Below, one piece after another: positions 25,140 through 37,402 of a stretch of DNA of 64,000 nucleotides. The position numbers and the translations under genes are program-made. This DNA comes from Trabulsiella odontotermitis (GTDB lineage: Bacteria > Pseudomonadota > Gammaproteobacteria > Enterobacterales > Enterobacteriaceae). How positions within the stretch are numbered: position 1 is the first letter of the stretch; each line of letters opens with the position of its first letter. The stretch covers positions 62,001 through 126,000 of the forward strand of contig NZ_LIFX01000006.1 in the NCBI RefSeq assembly GCF_001297775.1, read 5' to 3'. Below the pieces are notes generated by a model. That model did no database searches. It had not been told where the DNA came from and saw nothing but the letters and a program-made list of their open reading frames with translations.

Positions 25140-25172
25140 ACAACAGCGCCGGGTCTCCCCGGCACTGTTGCT
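25140..25172 (-). terminator. hairpin between lrp and ftsK
   Basis: CAACAG and GCCGGG pair with CCCGGC and TGTTG (25141-25170) with one mismatch. The minus-strand side continues CCGTTTTAG, a modest U run. It probably terminates lrp transcripts upstream of the ftsK start. Confidence 0.6.
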
Positions 25173-25226
25173 GTATGGATTAACAGGAGTGTAATCAAAC
25201 TATGTCGATTTTGCACCTGTTCCGTA

Positions 25227-25721
25227 TTAGCGAGTCTTAATTACCAGACGATTGCTCTGTTTGACCTCTTCCATGACCACGTAAGTACGGGTGTCATTCA
25301 CACCCGGCAGACGCAGCAGGGTCTCGCCCAGTAACTTACGATACGCTGACATATCCGGTACACGGGTTTTCAACAAATAGTCGAAATCGCCGGAAACCAG
25401 ATGACACTCTTGAATTTCTTCAAGTTTCTGTACAGCGGAGTTGAATTGCTCAAACACATCCGGTGCACCACGATTCAGAGTAATCTCAACAAAAACCAGA
25501 AGTGATGCATCAAGATAATGCGGATTCAACAGCGCGGTATAGCCCTGAATAAAACCCTGTCTTTCCAGCCGGCGCACACGCTCAAGGCAAGGCGTCGGGG
25601 AAAGTCCCACTCGTTTAGAAAGCTCGACGTTGGAAATACGCCCATCCTTTTGCAACTCATTCAGAATGTTGCGATCGATGCGGTCGAGATCTTTGCCTGG
25701 GCGCTTCTTGCTATCTACCAT
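25227..25721 (-). CDS. lrp: Leucine-responsive regulatory protein
   Basis: Global DNA-binding regulator of amino acid metabolism, pili and stationary-phase genes; it forms octamers and hexadecamers and responds to leucine. The 164 residues comprise the N-terminal helix-turn-helix (about 25-50, GRISNVELSKRVGLSPTPC) and the C-terminal RAM/AsnC effector domain. The sequence is essentially identical to the E. coli protein I remember. The ATG at 25721 was chosen from homology (MVDSKKRPGKDLDRIDR); a longer frame from 25772 is not homologous. It is divergent from trxB. Confidence 0.98.
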   Translation of the reverse strand: MVDSKKRPGKDLDRIDRNILNELQKDGRISNVELSKRVGLSPTPCLERVRRLERQGFIQGYTALLNPHYLDASLLVFVEITLNRGAPDVFEQFNSAVQKLEEIQECHLVSGDFDYLLKTRVPDMSAYRKLLGETLLRLPGVNDTRTYVVMEEVKQSNRLVIKTR

Positions 25722-27254
<1,533 letters not shown>

Positions 27255-27280
27255 TCTTTACAAGTCAGTAACAAAGGTAA

Positions 27281-27310
27281 AGAAGGCGACGAAAAGTCGC
27301 CTTTATTTTT
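27281..27310 (+). terminator. trxB terminator
   Basis: AAGGCGAC (27283-27290), loop GAAAA, GTCGCCTT (27296-27303), then ATTTTT. Confidence 0.85.
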
Positions 27311-27369
27311 GCCCCGATGTAACATTGCCGTGCCCAATAAAACTCATAACTGCACCTGCTAAGCACGCA

Positions 27370-29136
27370 ATGAATAAAACCCGTCAACAAGAGCTTACCC
27401 GCTGGTTAAAACAGCAGAGTATCCTGTCCCGACGCTGGCTGACGATTTCTCGTCTGCTGGGCGCCGTCAGCGGACTCCTGATCGTCGCGCAAGCCTGGCT
27501 GCTCGCCCGCACGCTCCATAACATGATCATGATGAACATCCCGCGTGAAGCGCTGCTGCTGCCGTTCGTTCTGCTGGTGCTGACCTGGGTACTGCGCGCC
27601 TGGGTGGTATGGCTGCGTGAACGCGTCGGGTTTCATGCCGGGCAGACTATCCGTTTTGAGATCCGCCGTCAGGTGCTTGACCGCCTGCAACAGGCCGGTC
27701 CGGCGTGGATCCAGGGGAAACCTGCCGGAAGTTGGGCGACGCTGATTCTGGAACAGATCGACGATATGCATGATTACTACGCCCGCTATCTGCCACAAAT
27801 GGCGCTGGCGGTTTGCGTACCGTTGCTGATCGTGATTACGATTTTCCCGTATAACTGGGCTGCCGCGCTGATCCTGCTCTGCACCGCGCCGCTCATCCCG
27901 CTATTTATGGCACTGGTCGGCATGGGCGCTGCCGACGCCAACCGGCGTAATTTCCTGGCGCTGGCTCGCCTGAGCGGTCACTTTCTCGACCGTCTGCGCG
28001 GCATGGACACGCTGCGGCTGTTCGGTCGCGGCGAGGCGGAAACTGAAAACATCCGCCATGCCTCACAGGATTTTCGCCAGCGGACGATGGAAGTGTTGCG
28101 TCTGGCGTTCCTCTCCTCCGGGGTGCTGGAGTTTTTCACCTCGCTGTCGATAGCGCTGGTGGCGGTCTACTTCGGTTTCTCCTACCTCGGCGAGTTTAAT
28201 TTCGGCTCTTATGGCCTCGGCGTGACGCTTTCGGCCGGGTTCCTGGCGCTGATTCTGGCACCGGAATTTTTCCAGCCGCTGCGCGATCTCGGCACCTTTT
28301 ATCATGCCAAAGCACAGGCCGTCGGCGCGGCTGACAGCCTGAAAACGTTTCTCGAAACACCGCTGGCGCAGCCTGAACCAGGCGAGCACCGGCTTTCTGA
28401 CGACGAGATGGTCAGCATTCAGGCGCACGGGCTCATCATCAAATCGCCCGAAGGCAAAACGCTGGCAGGGCCGCTCGATTTTGAACTTGCTGCCGGGCAG
28501 CGCGTGGTGCTGGTCGGGCAAAGCGGTTCAGGGAAAAGCTCGTTGCTCAATACGCTGGCCGGTTTTTTACCTTATGAAGGCAGTCTGCGCATCAACGGCG
28601 TTGAACTGCGCGAGTTGCATGCGGAAGGCTGGCGCCGCCTGATAAGCTGGGTCGGGCAGAACCCGCAACTTCCTGCCGCCACGCTGCGTGACAACGTGCT
28701 GCTGGCAGATCCTGACGCCAGTGACGAACAACTTCAGGCCGCGCTTGATGCCGCCTGGGTCAGCGAATTTATTGATCAGTTGCCGCAGGGTATCGACACG
28801 CCCACCGGCGATCAGGCCGCAGAGCTTTCCGTCGGTCAGGCACAGCGTGTCGCCGTCGCCCGTGCCTTGCTTACGCCGTGTCGGCTGTTGTTGCTGGATG
28901 AGCCCGCCGCCAGTCTTGATGCGCACAGCGAGCTGCGCGTGATGCAGGCGTTAACCCAGGCATCAACCCGCCAGACCACGCTGATGGTCACGCATCAACT
29001 GGAAAACCTGACCGACTGGGACGCCGTCTGGGTGATGCACGACGGACGACTGGTTGAACAGGGGCACTATGCGACGCTGGCGCAGGCTGACGGCCCGTTT
29101 GCCAGCCTGCTGGCTCACCGTCAGGAGGAGATTTAA
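27370..29136 (+). CDS. cydD: Glutathione/cysteine ABC exporter subunit CydD
   Basis: One half of the CydDC heterodimer, which exports reduced thiols (and may bind haem) and is needed to assemble cytochrome bd and c-type cytochromes. It has 588 residues: six membrane helices (about 20-310), then an ATPase domain with Walker A GQSGSGKSSLLN, signature LSVGQAQRVA and Walker B LLLLDEPAASLD. The signature differs from the canonical LSGGQ, as in E. coli CydD. I chose the ATG at 27370 (MNKTRQQELTRWLKQQS) from homology; the ribosome site is weak. The stop codon directly abuts the cydC start. Confidence 0.96.
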   Translation: MNKTRQQELTRWLKQQSILSRRWLTISRLLGAVSGLLIVAQAWLLARTLHNMIMMNIPREALLLPFVLLVLTWVLRAWVVWLRERVGFHAGQTIRFEIRRQVLDRLQQAGPAWIQGKPAGSWATLILEQIDDMHDYYARYLPQMALAVCVPLLIVITIFPYNWAAALILLCTAPLIPLFMALVGMGAADANRRNFLALARLSGHFLDRLRGMDTLRLFGRGEAETENIRHASQDFRQRTMEVLRLAFLSSGVLEFFTSLSIALVAVYFGFSYLGEFNFGSYGLGVTLSAGFLALILAPEFFQPLRDLGTFYHAKAQAVGAADSLKTFLETPLAQPEPGEHRLSDDEMVSIQAHGLIIKSPEGKTLAGPLDFELAAGQRVVLVGQSGSGKSSLLNTLAGFLPYEGSLRINGVELRELHAEGWRRLISWVGQNPQLPAATLRDNVLLADPDASDEQLQAALDAAWVSEFIDQLPQGIDTPTGDQAAELSVGQAQRVAVARALLTPCRLLLLDEPAASLDAHSELRVMQALTQASTRQTTLMVTHQLENLTDWDAVWVMHDGRLVEQGHYATLAQADGPFASLLAHRQEEI

Positions 29137-30858
29137 ATGCGCGCACTGCTTCCCTATCTGGCGCTCTATAAACGCCACAAATGGCTGCTGTCGCTCGGTG
29201 TTGTGCTGGCGATTGTCACTCTGCTCGCCAGCATCGGCCTGTTGACGCTGTCCGGCTGGTTCCTGTCGGCTTCTGCGGTCGTCGGCATTGCCGGGCTTTA
29301 CAGTTTCAACTACATGCTGCCTGCCGCGGGCGTGCGTGGCGCGGCGATTATTCGTACTGCCGGGCGTTACTTTGAGCGGCTGGTAAGCCACGACGCCACC
29401 TTCCGCGTGTTACAGCACCTGCGCATCTTTACCTTCAGCAAGCTGCTTCCGCTCTCCCCTGCCGGGCTGGCGCGTTTTCGTCAGGGCGAACTGCTTAACC
29501 GCGTGGTGGCGGACGTCGATACGCTTGATCATCTCTATCTGCGCGTGATCTCGCCGCTGGTGGGCGCGCTGGTGGTCATTCTGGTCGTCACCTTTGGTCT
29601 GAGCTTTCTTGACATGACGCTGGCCCTGACGCTGGGCGGCATCATGCTGGTGACGCTGTTTATCCTGCCGCCCGTTTTCTATCGTGCCGGAAAACCCACC
29701 GGCGAAAGTCTTACCCGGCTTCGCGGTCAGTACCGCCAGCAGGTGACGGCGTGGCTGCAGGGTCAGGCCGAACTGTCGCTATTTAACGCCAGCACCCGCT
29801 ACCGTCAGCAGATGGAACAGACGGAAATGAACTGGCATGAAGCGCAGCGCCACCAGTCCGAACTGACCGCCCTGTCTCAGGCCGTCATGCTGCTGATTGG
29901 CGGTGTGGCGGTGATCACGATGCTGTGGATGGCCGCAGGCGGCGTCGGCGGCAACAAGCAGCCTGGCGCGCTCATTGCGCTGTTTGTGTTCTGCGCGCTG
30001 GCGGCGTTTGAAGCGCTGGCGCCGGTGACCGGCGCTTTCCAGCATCTCGGTCAGGTGATTGCTTCCGCTTTACGCATCAGCCAGATAACCGAGCAGCAGC
30101 CTGAAGTGAGCTTCCCGGAAGCCGCAACTGCGGTGCCGACGCAGGTCAGCCTGACGCTCAGACAGGTTTCATTCCGCTATCCGCAACAGCAACAACCGGC
30201 GCTGGATGGCATTTCCGCGCAGATCGCGGCCGGTGAACATGTGGCGATCCTCGGGCGCACCGGCTGCGGCAAATCCACCCTGCTGCAGTTGCTGACTCGT
30301 GCCTGGAACCCACAGCACGGCGAGATCCTGCTCAACGATCGTCACATCAGCGAGTTCGATGAAGCGTCGCTGCGCCAGTCGATGAGCGTGGTTCCGCAGC
30401 GCGTCCATCTTTTCAGCGCCACGTTACGTGACAACCTGCTGCTGGCAAAGCCGGAAGCGACGGATGATGAGCTGAAAGCGGTGTTAATGCGCACCGGGCT
30501 GGATAAACTGCTTGAGGACAGCGGGCTTAACAGCTGGCTCGGCGAAGGCGGTCGTCAGTTGTCGGGGGGCGAACTGCGCCGTCTGGCCATCGCCCGCGCG
30601 CTGCTGCACGATGCGCCGCTGATGCTGCTCGATGAACCGACCGAAGGACTGGACGCGGCAACCGAGCGCCAGATCCTTGATTTACTTGCCATTGTGATGC
30701 AGGAAAAAACCGTGCTGATGGTAACGCATCGCCTGCGCGGACTGGCGCGTTTTGATCAGATAATTGTAATGGACAACGGACAAATTATTGAGCATGGTAG
30801 TCACGCAGATCTGTTGGTGAAACAGGGGCGTTATTACCAGTTCACACAGCGTCTGTAG
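29137..30858 (+). CDS. cydC: Glutathione/cysteine ABC exporter subunit CydC
   Basis: Partner of CydD. It has 573 residues: six N-terminal membrane segments (about 15-300) and an ATPase domain with Walker A GRTGCGKSTLLQ, signature LSGGELRRLA and Walker B LMLLDEPTEGLD. The two subunits have unlike ATP sites, as expected for a heterodimeric exporter. Translation is probably coupled: the ATG follows the cydD stop with no gap, and GGAGGAG lies in the end of cydD. aat follows 43 bp later on the same strand. Confidence 0.97.
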   Translation: MRALLPYLALYKRHKWLLSLGVVLAIVTLLASIGLLTLSGWFLSASAVVGIAGLYSFNYMLPAAGVRGAAIIRTAGRYFERLVSHDATFRVLQHLRIFTFSKLLPLSPAGLARFRQGELLNRVVADVDTLDHLYLRVISPLVGALVVILVVTFGLSFLDMTLALTLGGIMLVTLFILPPVFYRAGKPTGESLTRLRGQYRQQVTAWLQGQAELSLFNASTRYRQQMEQTEMNWHEAQRHQSELTALSQAVMLLIGGVAVITMLWMAAGGVGGNKQPGALIALFVFCALAAFEALAPVTGAFQHLGQVIASALRISQITEQQPEVSFPEAATAVPTQVSLTLRQVSFRYPQQQQPALDGISAQIAAGEHVAILGRTGCGKSTLLQLLTRAWNPQHGEILLNDRHISEFDEASLRQSMSVVPQRVHLFSATLRDNLLLAKPEATDDELKAVLMRTGLDKLLEDSGLNSWLGEGGRQLSGGELRRLAIARALLHDAPLMLLDEPTEGLDAATERQILDLLAIVMQEKTVLMVTHRLRGLARFDQIIVMDNGQIIEHGSHADLLVKQGRYYQFTQRL

Positions 30859-30901
30859 GCCACTATAACTTATTGTTTGCCATGTAAGAGGTCGTCCTGG
30901 C

Positions 30902-31606
30902 ATGCGTCTGGTCCAGCTATCCCGTTACTCGATTGCGTTCCCCTCGCCAGAAGGGGCTCTGCGTGAACCCAATGGGTTACTGGCATTAGGGGGCGATCTC
31001 AGCCCGGCACGGCTATTGATGGCGTACCAGCGCGGTATTTTTCCCTGGTACTCGCCAGGCGATCCTATTCTGTGGTGGTCACCCGACCCCCGCGCGGTGC
31101 TATGGCCGGAACAGTTTCACATCAGCCGCAGCATGAAGCGCTTCCATAAAAACTCGCCCTACCGCGTGACGCTGAACCATGCATTTGAACGCGTGATTGA
31201 AGGCTGCGCCAGCGATCGCGACGAAGGCACGTGGATCACCCGTGAAATCGTTGAAGCCTATCATCGTCTTCATGAACTCGGCCATGCGCATTCGGTTGAA
31301 GTCTGGAAAGAGGACGAACTGGTGGGCGGCATGTATGGTGTTTCCCAGGGCGCGCTGTTCTGTGGCGAATCGATGTTCAGCCGTGCAGAGAATGCCTCTA
31401 AAACCGCGCTGCTGGTGTTCAGTGCCGATTTTGCCCGTCAGGGTGGCAAACTCATCGACTGCCAGGTCCTGAACAGCCATACAGCGTCGCTGGGCGTGAC
31501 AGAGATCCCCCGGCGAGTCTACCTTGAGCATCTTTCCGCCTTACGCGTGCATTCTCTCAACCAGCGCTGCTGGGTGCCGAGAACGCTCTTTTCCCCTGCG
31601 ACATAA
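30902..31606 (+). CDS. aat: Leucyl/phenylalanyl-tRNA-protein transferase
   Basis: Adds Leu or Phe from charged tRNA to N-terminal Lys or Arg of proteins, creating N-degrons that ClpS delivers to ClpAP (both encoded in this window). The 234 residues match E. coli Aat. Typical motifs are [35 protein letters not shown] and the acyltransferase-fold [15 protein letters not shown]. It is likely co-transcribed with cydDC. Confidence 0.96.
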   Translation: MRLVQLSRYSIAFPSPEGALREPNGLLALGGDLSPARLLMAYQRGIFPWYSPGDPILWWSPDPRAVLWPEQFHISRSMKRFHKNSPYRVTLNHAFERVIEGCASDRDEGTWITREIVEAYHRLHELGHAHSVEVWKEDELVGGMYGVSQGALFCGESMFSRAENASKTALLVFSADFARQGGKLIDCQVLNSHTASLGVTEIPRRVYLEHLSALRVHSLNQRCWVPRTLFSPAT

Positions 31607-31874
31607 ATGTTTTCGAAACATTTTTTTATCAGGGTGATATAATTGTGCCGAAGAGTCGTTTCTGCATCTTGCCCCGCCGCCGTTTGGGACCGTTCGAGTC
31701 AGTTAATACCACTGCTCCTTCTCTACGTTTGCGCTGTCATACGCTCTTTTCGTGTGGCATCAGGGCAATGCGCAAAAACGACTTTGCGTTTTTTACGTGC
31801 AAATCTTTACTTAATTGCTGAATTTCGGCATTATCTTGCCGGTTCAAAACTACGGTAGTGATACCCCAGAGGAC

Positions 31875-32096
<222 letters not shown>

Positions 32097-32133
32097 TTGT
32101 TTTACTTGCCGAAACGGCAACCGAATTATGCTG

Positions 32134-32163
32134 AAAGGCCGGGAGCGCTTCCCGGCCTTTTTC
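32134..32163 (+). terminator. infA terminator
   Basis: AAAGGCCGGG (32134-32143), loop AGCGCTT, CCCGGCCTTT (32151-32160), then T residues. Confidence 0.9.
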
Positions 32164-32178
32164 ATGGTGTGACGGACG

Positions 32179-32206
32179 AAAAAAACGGGCTTTCGCCCGT
32201 TTTTTA
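32179..32206 (-). terminator. clpA terminator
   Basis: AAAAAACGGGC, loop TTTC, GCCCGTTTTTT just past the clpA stop. It is symmetric, so it should also stop transcripts from the infA side. Confidence 0.9.
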
Positions 32207-32220
32207 ATGCGGTAAGGAAA

Positions 32221-34497
32221 TCAATGTGCCGCTTCCGGTTTGTGCTTTTGCGCACTCTGGAAACCATAGGTCAGCGCATTTTTCTCTTTATCCAGCTCGA
32301 CGGTGACCTGCCCGCCATCAACCAGCTGCCCAAACAGCAGCTCGTTCGCCAGCGGTTTTTTCAGGTTGTCCTGAATCACACGCGCCATCGGACGCGCGCC
32401 CATAGCGCGATCATAGCCTTTGTCTGCCAGCCAGTTGCGGGCATCCTGGCTCACTTCCAGCGACACGCCTTTCTGATCCAGCTGCACCTGCAGTTCGACG
32501 ATGAACTTGTCCACCACCTGATGAATCACGTCGGTAGAGAGGTGATCGAACCAGATAATGTTGTCCAGGCGGTTACGGAACTCCGGCGTAAAGATCTTCT
32601 TGATCTCTTCCATCGCATCGGTGCTGTTATCCTGCTGGATCAGGCCGATGGATTTACGTTCGGTTTCCCGCACCCCGGCGTTGGTGGTCATCACCATTAC
32701 CACGTTGCGGAAATCCGCTTTGCGGCCGTTGTTATCGGTCAGCGTACCGTTATCCATCACCTGCAGCAGCAGGTTAAAAACGTCCGGGTGCGCTTTCTCG
32801 ATCTCATCAAGCAGCAGCACAGCGTGCGGATGCTTAATGACCGCATCGGTCAGCAGACCGCCCTGGTCGAAGCCCACGTAGCCCGGAGGCGCGCCAATCA
32901 GGCGGCTCACCGTATGACGTTCCATATACTCGGACATATCAAAACGCAGCAGCTCAATACCCAGCGCTTTCGCCAGTTGCACGGTCACTTCCGTTTTCCC
33001 GACCCCGGTCGGTCCGGCGAACAGGAAAGAACCTACCGGTTTGTGGTCGTGACCCAGACCGGCGCGGCTCATCTTGATGGCTTCGGTTAACGCCTCAATG
33101 GCATTATCCTGACCAAAGACCAGCATTTTCAGGCGGTCGCTGAGATTTTTCAGCGTATCGCGATCACTTTGCGAAACACTCTTCTCAGGGATACGCGCAA
33201 TACGCGCCACCACGGATTCGATATCCGCCACGTTCACCGTTTTCTTGCGCTTGCTGACCGGCATCAGACGCGCACGGGCGCCTGCTTCGTCGATCACATC
33301 AATCGCTTTATCCGGCAGATGACGATCGTTGATGTATTTCACCGCCAGCTCCACCGCCGCCCGCACCGCTTTCGCGGTATAGCGTACGTCGTGGTGCGCT
33401 TCGTATTTCGGTTTCAGACCGTTGAGGATCTGTACCGTCTCTTCGACTGACGGCTCAGTGATATCAATTTTCTGGAAACGACGCGCCAGCGCACGATCCT
33501 TCTCAAAGATATTGCTGAATTCCTGATAGGTGGTAGAGCCAATCACCCGGATTTTGCCGCTGGAAAGCAGCGGTTTGATCAGGTTCGCGGCATCCACCTG
33601 GCCGCCCGACGCCGCACCCGCACCGATAATGGTGTGGATTTCGTCGATGAACAGAATGCTGTTGGTATCCTGCTCCAGTTGTTTCAGCAACGCCTTAAAG
33701 CGTTTTTCAAAATCACCGCGGTATTTGGTGCCTGCCAGCAGTGAGCCGATATCCAGCGAGTAGATCGTGCAATCGGCGATCACTTCCGGTACATCGCCCT
33801 GCACAATGCGCCAGGCGAGACCTTCGGCGATAGCCGTTTTACCGACGCCGGATTCACCCACCAGCAGCGGGTTATTTTTGCGACGGCGACACAGAACCTG
33901 GATTGCGCGTTCCAGTTCCTTGTCACGTCCGATTAACGGGTCGATGCCGCCAACACGCGCGAGCTGATTGAGGTTGGTCGTGAAGTTCTCCATACGTTCC
34001 TCCCCGCCTGCTTGCTCTTCGCTGTTCGGTTGGTTTCCGGCATCAGAAGACTGACTCGGCTCGTCTTTACGCGTGCCGTGAGAAATGAAGTTCACCACAT
34101 CAAGGCGGCTGACTTCGTGTTTACGCAGCAGGTAAGCCGCTTGCGACTCCTGCTCACTGAAAATGGCGACCAGCACATTCGCACCGGTAACTTCGCTGCG
34201 ACCGGAAGACTGAACGTGAAAAACCGCGCGCTGCAACACACGCTGGAAGCTGAGCGTCGGTTGTGTATCGCGCTCTTCTTCACTGGCGGGCAGGACGGGT
34301 GTGGTTTGTTCGATGAAGGCTTCGAGTTCCTGACGCAGCGCCACCAGATCCACGGAACACGCTTCCAGCGCTTCACGGGCCGATGGGTTGCTGAGCAAAG
34401 CCAGCAACAGATGCTCGACGGTCATAAACTCATGACGGTGCTCGCGCGCTCTGGCGAAAGCCATATTTAAACTGAGTTCCAGTTCTTGATTGAGCAT
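32221..34497 (-). CDS. clpA: ClpA, ATPase of the ClpAP protease
   Basis: Hexameric AAA+ unfoldase that feeds substrates to ClpP. It has 758 residues: an N-domain (1-145) that binds ClpS, D1 with Walker [10 protein letters not shown], and D2 with Walker [10 protein letters not shown] and Walker [11 protein letters not shown]. The ClpP-docking loop carries the IGL tripeptide in [10 protein letters not shown] chose the ATG at 34497 ([17 protein letters not shown]). An in-frame internal Met within [10 protein letters not shown] corresponds to the known shorter ClpA start in E. coli. It lies 30 bp downstream of clpS. Confidence 0.97.
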   Translation of the reverse strand: MLNQELELSLNMAFARAREHRHEFMTVEHLLLALLSNPSAREALEACSVDLVALRQELEAFIEQTTPVLPASEEERDTQPTLSFQRVLQRAVFHVQSSGRSEVTGANVLVAIFSEQESQAAYLLRKHEVSRLDVVNFISHGTRKDEPSQSSDAGNQPNSEEQAGGEERMENFTTNLNQLARVGGIDPLIGRDKELERAIQVLCRRRKNNPLLVGESGVGKTAIAEGLAWRIVQGDVPEVIADCTIYSLDIGSLLAGTKYRGDFEKRFKALLKQLEQDTNSILFIDEIHTIIGAGAASGGQVDAANLIKPLLSSGKIRVIGSTTYQEFSNIFEKDRALARRFQKIDITEPSVEETVQILNGLKPKYEAHHDVRYTAKAVRAAVELAVKYINDRHLPDKAIDVIDEAGARARLMPVSKRKKTVNVADIESVVARIARIPEKSVSQSDRDTLKNLSDRLKMLVFGQDNAIEALTEAIKMSRAGLGHDHKPVGSFLFAGPTGVGKTEVTVQLAKALGIELLRFDMSEYMERHTVSRLIGAPPGYVGFDQGGLLTDAVIKHPHAVLLLDEIEKAHPDVFNLLLQVMDNGTLTDNNGRKADFRNVVMVMTTNAGVRETERKSIGLIQQDNSTDAMEEIKKIFTPEFRNRLDNIIWFDHLSTDVIHQVVDKFIVELQVQLDQKGVSLEVSQDARNWLADKGYDRAMGARPMARVIQDNLKKPLANELLFGQLVDGGQVTVELDKEKNALTYGFQSAQKHKPEAAH

Positions 34498-34527
34498 AGG
34501 CACCTCCCCCAATTTTCATGCCTGTCT

Positions 34528-34848
34528 TCAGGCTTTTTCCAGCGTACACAGCAACGGATGCTCGTTCTCCCTCGCGTATTTGTTCACCATCACTACTTTG
34601 GTTTCTGCGACCTCTGCGGTAAATACGCCACAAATCGCCTTACCTTGATAATGAACCGTGAGCATCAGTTGCGTTGCACGTTCTACATCATAAGAAAAGA
34701 ATTTTTGTAACACGTCAATAACAAACTCCATGGGAGTATAATCATCATTGACCAATATCACTTTATACATTGATGGCGGCTTCAGCGCATCGCGCAGTTT
34801 TTCTTCTGCCAGCTGGTCAAAGTCCAGCCACTCTCTGGTCTTGCTCAT
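34528..34848 (-). CDS. clpS: ClpS, N-degron adaptor for ClpAP
   Basis: Recognises N-terminal Leu, Phe, Tyr and Trp and hands substrates to ClpA. The 106 residues have a flexible N-terminal tail, then the core with [14 protein letters not shown] and [12 protein letters not shown], which carry the pocket residues (Asn, Asp, Asp and His). It is upstream of clpA on the same strand as a clpSA operon and divergent from cspD. Confidence 0.97.
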   Translation of the reverse strand: MSKTREWLDFDQLAEEKLRDALKPPSMYKVILVNDDYTPMEFVIDVLQKFFSYDVERATQLMLTVHYQGKAICGVFTAEVAETKVVMVNKYARENEHPLLCTLEKA

Positions 34849-35169
34849 CGTCAGTTATCATCTTAGTTTACAGGTGCCGACAGGCCGGTGGCTCGCCGCT
34901 GACAAGAGTCTACACACTATTGAATCTACACGAGATCGCAGATAACTATCATCTATTGTTGTCATCCGCGACAGCTGTCACATTCCCCGAAATAGCGTTA
35001 ACTGCTTCAAATTTTGATTCATTTTCCGCCGTTTCGCGATGCCATCCCCTTGACGCGATACCCGCTTTATCTACATTCTACTCACGAGAGTTGGCGAGGA
35101 TTTGAACAGTCCCCCACTCTACCACCGGTCATTCCATCTACTTATAAGATTTACGAAGGATGTCGAAGT
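34849..35169. promoter_or_regulatory. clpS-cspD divergent intergenic region
   Basis: 321 bp with no supported gene. It should hold the clpS promoter on the minus strand and the cspD stationary-phase promoter and leader on the plus strand. ACGAAGGA before the cspD ATG is the cspD ribosome site. Longer in-frame extensions of cspD into this region do not look like protein. Confidence 0.5.
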
Positions 35170-35391
35170 ATGGAAATGGGTACTGTTAAGTGGTTCAACA
35201 ATGCCAAAGGGTTTGGTTTTATCTGTCCCGAGGGCGGCGGCGAAGACATATTCGCTCATTACTCAACCATTCAGATGGATGGTTACAGAACGCTAAAAGC
35301 CGGGCAATCTGTTCGGTTTGATGTCCACCAGGGCCCTAAAGGCAATCATGCCTCAGTGATTGTGCCCGTCGAAGCAGAAACGACCGCATAG
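35170..35391 (+). CDS. cspD: Cold-shock-like protein CspD (replication inhibitor)
   Basis: Stationary-phase and starvation-induced member of the CspA family that binds single-stranded DNA and blocks replication; it is not cold-induced. The 73 residues start MEMGTVKWFNNAKGFGFI, with RNP1 KGFGFI and RNP2-like DIFAHYSTI, and end in a short variable tail. The E. coli protein has 74. I chose the ATG at 35170 with ACGAAGGA upstream. Confidence 0.96.
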   Translation: MEMGTVKWFNNAKGFGFICPEGGGEDIFAHYSTIQMDGYRTLKAGQSVRFDVHQGPKGNHASVIVPVEAETTA

Positions 35392-35423
35392 CTCTTATGC
35401 ATTATTGTGTACATCCCGCAGGC

Positions 35424-35455
35424 AAAATGCCAGTCCTTATGACTGGCATTTTTTT
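35424..35455. terminator. terminator between cspD and macB
   Basis: AAATGCCAGTC, loop CTTAT, GACTGGCATTT then further T residues. It lies between converging genes. Confidence 0.9.
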
Positions 35456-35458
35456 CGC

Positions 35459-37402
35459 TTATTCGCGTGCCAGCGCATCTACCGGGTCAAGTCTGGCCGC
35501 ATTTCGCGCGGGCAACCAGCCAAACAGAACGCCGGTCAGCGTCGAGCAGAAAAATGCGGTCAGCAGCGCCAGCGGCGAGAAACCAATTTCCCAGCCAGGC
35601 AAAAAGAGCTGCAATACCACGGCAATCATCAGCGACAGCGTCACGCCCAGCGCGCCGCCCACGAGGCAAACCAGTACGGCCTCAATGAGAAACTGCTGCA
35701 GGACATCACTGGCCCGCGCGCCGACTGCCATGCGGATGCCAATTTCACGGGTACGTTCCGTCACTGACACCAGCATAATATTCATCACGCCAATCCCGCC
35801 AACCACCAGCGAAATCACCGCCACCAGCGTCAGGAACAACTGAAGAGTATGTGTGGTCCTTTCTGCCGTTTTCAAGACGCTGTCCATATTCCAGGTAAAG
35901 AAATCTTTCTTACCGTGGCGCAGCGTCAGTAACCGGGTCAGTTGCTGTTCCGCCAGCGCACTGTCGTAGCCCTCTTTAACCCTGACGGTAATCGAGTTGA
36001 GCCACGACTGCCCGACCACGCGCCCTGACATGGTGGTATACGGCAACCAGACGCGCAGCACTTTGCTGCTGCCGAACATCGACTGCTTTTCCTCTGCCAC
36101 GCCAATCACCGTGGCTGGCGTATTGCCAACCAGAATCACTTCCCCGACGACGTTCGCTTTATTGGGAAACAGCTGGCGGCGGCTGTTACTGTCAAGCACC
36201 ACCACCTGCGCGCGCCCGTTGAGCTGAATATCGTTAAAGGTATTCCCTTCGCTGAAGGTCATGCCGTAGACGTTAAAATACTGTCCGCCGACGCCTTCCG
36301 CGTTCGCCGCCACATCAATGTTGTTGGCGCGCAGACGCAGGCTTTTTGACACCGCCGGTGTCGCCGAACTGACCCACGACTGTTTCTGAATCGCCAGCAG
36401 ATCGTCATATTTCAGCGACTGCTGATACTGCGGATCGTCGTCGCCAAAATCTTTGCCGGGATAGATATCGATGGTGTTGGTGCCAATCGCCCGAATGTCC
36501 GCCAGCACCATCTGTTTGGCGGCGTCGCCCACCACCACAATCGAGACCACCGAGGCAATGCCGATAATAATCCCCAGCATCGTCAGCAGCGTGCGCATTT
36601 TATTGGCCGCCAGCGCGCGCCAGGCCATCGACAGCGCTTCACGAAAGCCGCTGGTAAACTGCCGCCAACCAGAAGCGTTCACATGTCGCTCGCTGACCGC
36701 CCGCCCCTGCGCCACCGTTTTCGCCGGGGGATTAGTAATAATCTCCCCGTCGCGAATTTCAATAATGCGTTCCGCCTGCGCCGCCACCTGCGGATCATGC
36801 GTCACGATAATCACCGTGTGGCCCTGCTCTTTCAACTGATGCAGGATAGCCATCACTTCGTCGCCGGAATGCGTATCCAGCGCGCCGGTGGGTTCATCCG
36901 CCAGGATCACCTGTCCGCCATTCATCAGCGCTCGCGCGATACTCACGCGCTGCTGCTGGCCGCCGGAGAGCTTCGATGGCTGATAATCAACCCGGTCATC
37001 AAGCCCCAGACGCTTCAGCAGTTCCAGCGCTCGCTGGTGTCGTGCCTTGCGCGCTGTACCCGCATAGACCGCCGGGATCTCCACATTCTGCGCCGCCGTC
37101 AGGTGTGACAGCAGATGATAGCGCTGAAAGATGAAGCCAAAATGTTCACGCCGCAGCTTTGCCAGCGCGTCGCCATCGAGCGTAGCGACATCAGTACCGG
37201 CAACACGATACGTACCGCTGCTCGGCTTATCCAGGCAGCCGAGAATGTTCATCAGCGTCGATTTGCCCGAACCTGATGCCCCGACAATCGCCACCATTTC
37301 ACCGGCTTCAATACTAAGAGTGATCCCTTTCAGTACATCAACACTGCCGTCGCCGGAAGGATAACTGCGCCGAATATTATTCAGCTCAAGCAGTGCCGTC
37401 AT
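35459..37402 (-). CDS. macB: Macrolide export ATP-binding/permease protein MacB
   Basis: Inner-membrane ABC subunit of MacAB-TolC, exporting macrolides, enterotoxin and other substrates from the periplasm by a mechanotransmission mechanism. It has 647 residues: N-terminal ATPase with Walker [13 protein letters not shown], signature [10 protein letters not shown] and Walker [13 protein letters not shown], then one membrane helix (about 275), a large periplasmic domain (300-520) and three C-terminal helices. Its ATG overlaps the macA stop by four bases, so the two are translationally coupled. Confidence 0.96.
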   Translation of the reverse strand: MTALLELNNIRRSYPSGDGSVDVLKGITLSIEAGEMVAIVGASGSGKSTLMNILGCLDKPSSGTYRVAGTDVATLDGDALAKLRREHFGFIFQRYHLLSHLTAAQNVEIPAVYAGTARKARHQRALELLKRLGLDDRVDYQPSKLSGGQQQRVSIARALMNGGQVILADEPTGALDTHSGDEVMAILHQLKEQGHTVIIVTHDPQVAAQAERIIEIRDGEIITNPPAKTVAQGRAVSERHVNASGWRQFTSGFREALSMAWRALAANKMRTLLTMLGIIIGIASVVSIVVVGDAAKQMVLADIRAIGTNTIDIYPGKDFGDDDPQYQQSLKYDDLLAIQKQSWVSSATPAVSKSLRLRANNIDVAANAEGVGGQYFNVYGMTFSEGNTFNDIQLNGRAQVVVLDSNSRRQLFPNKANVVGEVILVGNTPATVIGVAEEKQSMFGSSKVLRVWLPYTTMSGRVVGQSWLNSITVRVKEGYDSALAEQQLTRLLTLRHGKKDFFTWNMDSVLKTAERTTHTLQLFLTLVAVISLVVGGIGVMNIMLVSVTERTREIGIRMAVGARASDVLQQFLIEAVLVCLVGGALGVTLSLMIAVVLQLFLPGWEIGFSPLALLTAFFCSTLTGVLFGWLPARNAARLDPVDALARE

